From positions 37,289,120 through 37,353,119 of the forward strand of contig OY740769.1 in the NCBI GenBank assembly GCA_963513935.1: a stretch of DNA of 64,000 bases, given 5' to 3'. Positions 27,320 to 36,600 of the stretch are shown piece by piece (position 1 is the stretch's first letter; each line of letters starts with the position of its first letter). Both the position numbers and the translations under genes were made by a program. The DNA comes from Aphrophora alni. Taxonomy: Eukaryota > Arthropoda > Insecta > Hemiptera > Aphrophoridae. The notes under the pieces are model-generated. The model was not told the origin of the DNA. It searched no databases and was given only the letters and a program-made list of their open reading frames with translations.

Positions 27320-29875
27320 TTATTTTTTATTTTTTGACTTTGTTCAATACGTATGCGGATTTGGATCTAGGTCTTACCTTAGAGTTGTTGTTTCAACAAC
27401 TAATTTATTTAATAATAATTCACTAATAATAAATAAACACTATATTTTGTTTCATTATGAAAACTTCATCATGTGAAAAAAATTTATCATTAAAATAAAA
27501 AATAGAATTAAAAACTTGTTAAATATATTTTTTATATCCATCTTTTGACAATACTGCCAAACTTCTGGCACAACCTCTTTCATTCCCAACGATATCTCTA
27601 CAACTGCTCCTCCATCAGTCATCCGTCTACTCCCCAAACCATTGCATCAATTCTTTTTAATTATTATCTCTTCAATAATTCAACCTTAAGCTTTTCCCAA
27701 AGAGTATCATTCCTTATTCTATCCCTTCTTGTAACATTTTCTATTCCTCTCAAAAATTAAATCTGTCCTTTAAAAAAAATAAAAATCTTAGCTATGACAG
27801 ATGTAACAAGCCAGAGTAGATTTATAAAATGCTTTCAATATTAGTTAAATGTATATGTTAAACAGATTCGTTCTTTTATATATGCTTCTATTTATTATTT
27901 CTAATTCTATTATATTAGCATGTAGCAAGTGTAAATTAAATTTAGAAACTAGCAATATACTCTGTCCTACTAAGTATCAAACTACCAAAAAGGATTTTTC
28001 TAAGTATATATAAGAGTAAAGCAACTTGTGTCCGGTTTATTATAAAATTATTACACCATCTTATCATAATGTATAAGTGATTTTATTTTCTATTTTTTTT
28101 TATAGATGAAGGGGATATGATCTTTTGCTTAGAGGAAGATCAAGAGTCAAATGGAAGTAGTCATGTTACGAGTAAACCTGCTCGTCCTCGCTCACCAATT
28201 GTTCGACCACCTCGAAAATCTAATCATGTAGGAGCTATTTATTGTATTTAGTGATAAGACTTTGTATTGAAAACTGACTGTCATTCAAAAATTAAAGTAT
28301 GTCTTATGCTTTCAGGGAATTTGATTTTTTACATTTTGAAGGAAAATATTTCTCATAATCAATAAATAACTATTCTAAACAGACCTTATTCCAAATACAA
28401 TTAAAGTTCATGTAAAATATAATTGTTCATGGAAATATAATATGAGGGCTGTTCGGAAAGTAAGTTCCGTTTTGTTATAAAAAATACAAATACAATTAGA
28501 GGTTAGTTATCTATTATACACAAATAAATTATAACTCTTGTCTATTTTCCACATAATTTCCTGCTATTATAAAGGCACTTTTCATATTGATGAAGGAGTT
28601 TTTTAATACCCTTGTCATAGAATTCTGCTGCCTATGAGTTCTATGTACTGATAATGTCCACCTACTTGTTAATTTTCTAACCACTATGACCCTAGCCATT
28701 TTCTCACATTAGGAAAAAGGTGATAATACTAGGACCAAAGTCAGGGCTAAACAGAGGATAGTCAAACAACTCACACTTGAAACTGTATAGTAGCCTTTGT
28801 GTGTGCGCGGCAGTATAGGGATGAGTGTTCTATTGAAAAAACATTACTAGAAATTAACATCTCATGCCATTTGTTCTAAATAGCCCTTTTCCTTAAAATG
28901 AAGAAAATCCCAAAGAAAGTTGCCATGAGTTTTCTTGCGGAAAATGTTTGCCTTCACTTTAGACGTTTTCACAACGAGCTAGTGTGGGATGTGGTCCCAT
29001 TCCATTGACTGATATTTGAGCTCCGCGTTGATATAAGACACCTAAATCCCAAATCTCATTGCCCGTCACAATATGACTGATGAAATCATCACCTTCCATA
29101 TCATAGCTCAAAAAGAAATTTAACACTGCACCTATCCTGTTAGTTTTATGGTAATCAGTGAGAAGTTTAGCCACCCAACACACACTTGTGGTAGCCTAGT
29201 TTGTCAAGTTATCACTTTATACAAAACTGTTTGTGATATCGGAGAGAAAGGTCGGATAATTTTGTAATTTAGAAATACCAGTTTTCTCAAATTTTTCATT
29301 CACCTTTTCAACAATCATCTGTCACAACAGATGGTCATCCACTTCTTTCTTTGACATGGACGTTATTCTGTTTATCCCAAAACAAACGACACCATTTTGT
29401 AACAGCACTGTCACTCATAATGTTATTTCCATGCCACACTCCACAAACTTTGTAATTAATATCTACTGTACAATTCTTGCCCACATAATACAATAATGAA
29501 TTACAACATGTGCTTTACAATCAGCAGGTATTTCAATAGTAATTGAACAACAATATTGACTCAAAAACAGGCTTAATGGCCTTCCCACTAGCACTGCCTG
29601 ACTCGTGCTGAGTCAGGCTACACAGTTGTACAAAGATGGCACCACAACCTGCACTTTTACGCTCGTCAGACAGAAAAGAAACTTGCTTTTCGAATAGCCC
29701 TTTTATTTACTTTAAAAAAATACTGATAAATATTTTATTTTTCTTCTTTAATCTATTTAGGCAACTTAGTTACTTCAATCATGTTTATTATTGGATAGTT
29801 TCCAAATTAGAAAAATAGCTATTGCAACCTTCTTCATGGTAAGACCAGGACTGTGAAATATGCACTATTCATAAA

Positions 29876-29909
<34 letters not shown>

Positions 29910-30259
29910 CAAATTCATACATATACAAATTAATGATAATACAAACTACAGCTTACATCTTTCCAAACTCTTATTGTTTGTGTTTGAATTTATTCTTGTA
30001 AATGTTTAAAAAGTGTAAGGCCTGGATTTTAACATTTAATTAATCATAATTTAAAATGATTTTATTAAGTTATTTAAGTAACAATTATTGATTGATTACT
30101 TTCTTTTATTTATGAAAAGGCCCCTTGTCTACTAAGTGAACACTTCTTATTCATCTTCTCAGAGATAAGTTCTTGTCTTGTGAATTTTTGAACATTTGAC
30201 TGAATGAAATAAAACACTATTGCTGAATTGTTAATGCTGCTTTTCAAAACAAATGATAG

Positions 30260-30357
<98 letters not shown>

Positions 30358-30554
30358 GTGTAAATATTATTGTATAAGTATAATATCTGAGAAAACATGC
30401 AAAGAAAAATTATGATTGACACAGTCCATAGTATTTATAAAGATTAATAGGTGTATTATTAATATCAATAAATCTTTACTCCTATAAAGAAACACACATA
30501 CAATTCTTCTGTTACAACAAAAGGTTATAAATAAACTAAAATAAATAAAGGTAT

Positions 30555-30631
<77 letters not shown>

Positions 30632-33600
30632 TTATAGGTATACATATCTATATAATAGGCCAAGGCAATAAAATTCCCAATACTATTTTATGAGTCTTAT
30701 ACATTTATAAATATCTCAAGGAGGGGAGCTCCTACTGCCTTAAGTGATGTCTTTTTACACAAAATTATAAAATAAATAATTGTCTAAGAAAAATATTAAA
30801 TTTATCAAATCTCTTTTAAAAAATCATTTGCTTGTTTAAGTTCAAACTCTGGCTTCTATCGATGATGGAAATTCAGGTTTTTATTTTTTTCAAATTTCTT
30901 GTTGTATATTAATATTTATTTAATTTAAAGATTTATTTAAGTTAAGTTACTTAATAGTTACTATTTGGCTGTATATTACTAGTTTGAAGTCTTCATTCTA
31001 TCACACAATTACATAAAATTATTGTAACACTAATTTAGTTCTTCTTGGACACGCTCAGAGAGTGATATAATTATTCTAGTTTCTGACTCGTTTAAAATTC
31101 ATTCCTAAATGGCTATACTTTTTGATTAGCGGGTGGTTTTCTTCTCCAATTGTCTGGACCAATTCGTAGGCTCCTTCGGTTTCTACACTTTTTTTTTGTA
31201 TTTAATTAAACATCTGGAAAAGGATTTGATGAGGGTTCTAATGGTGATTTCTGGTGTTTTTTTTCTTTCTCACAATGCAAAATATGTTGTCTAAATGTGT
31301 TGGGTAAAATTTAGATTGAAACCGTATTGATCTGATTTCTATGCTAATGTTTTTAGTTATCATACTAATAGTGATTTTTACATTAATACATGGTTGTTAA
31401 CTAGGTTCATTTGGAGTGGTACCTTACTTCCTATGTGTTTGTTATGTTTGTAGATTTCATAATGCATTGATTTAGAATTGTTTCAGCAGGTAGGCCTACT
31501 TTGCAAGGTTAGGTTTTTTATTTTGGTTTGCAAATGGCAAGGTCTCTTCATTTGTGTTGAGTTATAGTTTCTGTTATGTTCTAACTATAAGTACACTATT
31601 ATTGATAAGGATTTGATTAGTTGAACATAACTATAGTTAGGCTTTGAGCTTTAGTTGATTATACCATTACATACTTCACTATACACACAAACTAGTTAAG
31701 TGTTTTTAACAAAATTAAGAATGCTTCATTAATAAAAATAAATAAATTCTAAACACTCTGTTTAATTAATTTAAAATAATAATAATGATGAATTGTGAGC
31801 TACACTTGTGGTAACTTCAATAACAATATGAATGAAAATATAATTTTCCACAGAACATCACTTTAATCGTGCAACACAAATACAAGATGATGCTTCATTA
31901 ACCAAGTCATCATCCTCACCTGTTACATACACACAAATTCTACTAATAGGTACACTGCCACAGTACTTTTAGTCCACTGTCAGTAGGATTGGTGTGCATG
32001 TAATAGCTGGTGATGGATGACTTGGTCATTTAAGCGTCATCTTGTATTTGTATTACACATATAAAGTGAAGTGATTTTTTTGGAAAATTGTGTTTTCATT
32101 CATTTAGTTATATTTGAAATGGATGTGAATTGTTTCTGACTACAACACTGTTTTTATTTCAGGTATCACCAAAAGAACATTATGGTGTAGATATGAGTCC
32201 TTTGTCATTTATTCCTGGAGGGAAAATTGATCGTTACCTTGGCAATTTGAATTTCTTTTTCATCCGTGAATCTTCTTGCATTAGAGAGGTAAGTCTCAGA
32301 CAGAATTTCTGTACACGAAATGTATTTTCCCAATTAAACATAAAATGTTATATTGTTTGCCTTAATCAAAAATCAAGAACAACATATTGACGACAATGTT
32401 CATTTCTCCCAACTGAATTTAATGGCCATTCTGTCTCATCTCTTCATCTCGATTTAATTCTTGAAACCATATTGTTATATAGTAATATCTTTTATTCTCA
32501 CAGAATGTGTATTCCTATTCAAAACTATAAAGCGGTTTGTTGAATTTGGATGCTTGGGGAAAATGATATACTTGTACATTATCATGAAGGCAATGTAATG
32601 CAACATTTAGAACCAGATGCAGATATAATTAAACTATCGTGACCTCAATGGTAAATACATTAATTTTGATAAAATATATATAGTTTAAAACTAGCCAGCA
32701 CATGAAGTAAGGTAATTACACCACCATTTATTACTAATTTTCATTTTTCATGACATAAAGTATCTTAAAACTGATTTCAACATGTTGTCCATAAGTTTTA
32801 CATTTTTTTTTTTTTTTTCGTTGTGGTTGCAAAGCCTTTCCCACTGCATCCCCAAATTAATCTATGGTGGTCATATGTGTAGACAATATAACTCAAATAG
32901 AATTCACTCCAGTCCTTTCTAGGCGCCCTACAAACCCTATAAGGATCTTGGGTTGTCTCAAATATTTACCTACAAAACCCTTCCTAATTTCTGGCACTTA
33001 GAACATGTTCTGCCGTCTCTGTTCCATAAGAGCAGAACCGACAGATCTCTTGTAATACCAACCCCATTATCTTTAAATGGTATTTAAGCAATATCCAGTT
33101 AGCAAATCAGTTGCCTACTATTAATCTGCCTGCTTTGAGAGAGTTGGTTTAACTATAGCATTTCTATACATCATTTCTTTGATTTTCTCTGTTATGGATG
33201 TTCACATCAATTTGTAATGTTTCACATTTTTGAGTCAAATTATCATTTTCAAAGTCCAAGTCTAAGTATAATATAAATTGTCTAATAATTGCCGATTTTG
33301 ATGTCAGTAACCAGTAGATAATCCAGGTTGAGATCGAGAATTGTTAGCGGTTCATCTGCTGTTACATCGAGTTATCGGCGAAATATTGGACTTTGGATTG
33401 ATAACTTAATAGAAACAAGATGTGTAATATTCAAAGCAAGAGATATTGATCACATAATAGAGATTTATATATAAAATGGTCAGGAACGTGTGTATACTTA
33501 TAAGAACATTTTAGGTTTAAGAGTTTAAATATAAAATTAATTAAATGCTCCATCTGACAACCCTGTTCGAATCATAGAAAAGAGTAACAAAACTTCAGAC

Positions 33601-36600
33601 CAAACTCATATTCTTTCTGTCAAGTAAGGTAAAAAGCTGTATTAAAAGTGATAAATTCATTGAATGTGTGTTTGGTATAGCACACGCTAAGTAATAAACC
33701 ATATTCTTACAAATGAAAATTTTGTTAGACAAACTATTTAATTCAAATTTAGAAGCATTAATAAAAAGAATTTAAGGAATTATTAAAAATATTGACTTTT
33801 GGGAAATTTTGTTAACTTTTTAAAAATAAAAGATTGACATGCACATTTATTTGAATTGATTAAATGTTAAAACTGTTTGATAAACATTTTGGTTTGGATG
33901 AAGTTTTTGAACTATTTTACGGACATCTTGATTTGATTAAATTTTAAGAGTATTTGGTAAACATTTTGATTTGGTTTTATTTTATGAATATATGTAATTC
34001 AGGTTGAATTAATATTGTTAAGATTTAGTATTTTTCTGTTGTTCTAAAATTGATATTAAATGTATGTATTTCAGATATCATAACTGTATTTTAATTTAAG
34101 TAGTACACTCTTCCAAAGAATTCATGCTCCGGGATTTAAAAAAGTACATGGGTTAAACCAAACATTAGCGCCCAATAATTGAATGTATAATTTGAATATG
34201 GATATACAATATTATAAATAATAATCTTTTTAAATCGGTAAGTTCCCTATGGGAGGAGCAGGAAGGTTAGAAATTATCATCCCTTTTTGAACTAGTGTGA
34301 TGACCCACCTCTGACTCACATCACAGACTCTATTGCAGTTAGTGAATACTGTACAATGTATAATGTGTGCCCCATGGATGTCTTTTTTCCCTATAGCTGT
34401 CAGATTATATTCCTCCTAAGATTTCAGTTAATCACCCATGGTCAAACCCATTAAGCAGTGCATCAGTATAATTTGGAGTAAAGAAAATAGTTTTAACATC
34501 ATACCCACATCACAATAAGTGTCTAAACATAAGTATAGTCATAGCCACAAATATTGAAATATGAACATGAAATTTGATATATTAGACTATTTTGTAGTTA
34601 TGTAAAAAGCCAAGGAAATTACATTTTAAATCAAATGAAAATTTTCAAAACCCTGGTTATTGTAAACAGCTTGTTGTCTATGGGGAAGAAGACCCTTGGG
34701 AAGGCCACGAACAAGATGGAAAGTTTGACGTAGGCTAGGATTTATAGATGGGTCTTGGTCGTGGTAAGAGCACATAGAATCTCGTTGGTGATGGAGGATT
34801 GACCCGGGAGAGTCGAAGAGATTTTTACTGGGTAATAGTGTAGGCAGAACAGCACAGTTATTGGCCCTAAAAGGACCAAGTGGCCAGATTGCCCCAAGCT
34901 ATCTAGAGCACTACGTAGTGGGGAGTTCTAGTGTCACCAGGGATAGGATTGGAGGGGTGGACAGGCCATATGGGAATGTAGATAGGTAGGGTGATGTACA
35001 GGATCACACTGAATATTCATCGGCTTTGAGGCGCACTAGTTGGGCCGGGGATGATGGGTTCTGTTTGCTGGAGATGTCCACGCCTGGGGGCTTCACGGCA
35101 GGCAACTCGCCACTCCTTATTTGTCCTGGGCATTAGGGCACAGACCACTTCTGCCAGAGCCGAAGCTCTTATAATTTCCTTTGCAGGAGGTGATAGGGCA
35201 CGCAGGAATCTGCTGGGACAGGGTTTCCCCTATTAATTTCTCTGTTGGGAGGCATGGAGTGTCTTCTTGGTCAGCTTGGCCGGACTGGTCTTCAGTGGCG
35301 AGAGCGAGGTGATTGGGTACCTTGTAAAGAAACAAAACGTTTATTGGTTGAAGGGGTGCTCTGAGATAGTCCCTCAATTCTTGGCAGCAGGGGAGTGTAT
35401 TCTGGTTGTCCCCTACTGTGTTGTATGTGTTGTAGTAAGTAGGTGGTGTAGCTGTAAAGAAGAGCTGTAATGTTGATGGATTAATCATTAAAACATTGTT
35501 TTGTTCAAAATAAAATCTTTGTTGTGGAAGTTTGTGTGTTTTCTTCATTTGGCAATTATTTGTTAATTTGTATTGTAATAATTTGCAATCTATATGTAGG
35601 GAGGTGGGTTAAGCGGTTTTGTGCACAGTTTTGTCGCAGAAGTGCTTGCTATAGTACGAGCTCATGTCACTGCTCTTGGAGGCAATGCAATGGTGGCATT
35701 CTTTATGAATGAATGTATTCTCCTCAACAATCCTCATAAAAATCATGTGAGTTTTATTTTATTTCTGTTATGTTTTAAATAATTACTTGGATTATAATTT
35801 TTACTATTCATAGTGTAGATTTCTTATTATCCTTAGTTGACACATATTATTTAAGAGTACTTAATAATTGTTTTGGTAGTTGTTAAGAACAGCGTGACCC
35901 CAACATTTCCTCATTAAAGCTGGTTTTATGCTAATATATACTACATATTGAGGGAGACATGTTTAGAAGGTTAAATCAGGGATAAACTAGGTCAATTTAA
36001 GTATAGGTTAATATAAATGTGCAATAACTCTGTGAATAAGTTAGGTTAGGCCAGGTGATGTTATATATTCCATATGCGTCAAGTGTTAAATTAACCATAC
36101 TTTCTTGACTTTGAGTTCGCTTATTTCTTATTTATGGATGCACATCCACTTCTTTTTGTTTGTTTTAGTATTCATTGGATTGTGCTCTTTAAAATTATGT
36201 AGGATAAATGTGTTTTTCTGTAGTCATACTGTTCTTAACAATTGCCTTTTTTTTAAATGGAGTTATTCTCAAATGCTCCTACCGAGGATATTAAGAAAAC
36301 AACGGGCCTAGCAATCCTGAAGAAACCTAGCTGACCCACGTCATTTTTCATATAGTCTTGGGTTATATTCTTCTCTGTTATTTTTCCTATCAAGTCTCTC
36401 TTAACCAACTTGTGTTATTTTGCGACCCTGACACTATTAGAGTCTTGATTTTATCTTCCTTTTTTTATAAGATGATGATGATCAAGAAGTTTTGCCTTTA
36501 AACGACTAGGGAAACAAAGAAATTTAGTAGGCAACACTAGGAATAGCAGAAAATGGTAACCCAATTATGTAAATCCTATTTACGACAATAATCATGTATA

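Larger units (their letters stand above)
28228..32162 (+). other. C2CD5 intron with mariner, microsatellites and a foldback
   Basis: GTAGGA to TTTCAG. Contains the mariner at 28443-29703, a T run at 29884-29909, CA/TA and TC/TA microsatellites near 30263-30628, and a foldback at 31828-32105. The 30650-31800 part is AT-rich with nothing recognised. Confidence 0.8.
32289..35599 (+). other. C2CD5 intron with non-LTR pieces
   Basis: GTAAGT to TATGTAG. Contains a non-LTR RNase H-end fragment (32815-33190) and a GC-richer block (34680-35520). The part between is AT-rich with nothing certain. Confidence 0.7.

Noticed and set aside
35117..35548. 143-residue - strand ORF as a host gene
   Set aside because: No recognisable domain, no splice or promoter support, and it lies in a probable retroelement block.
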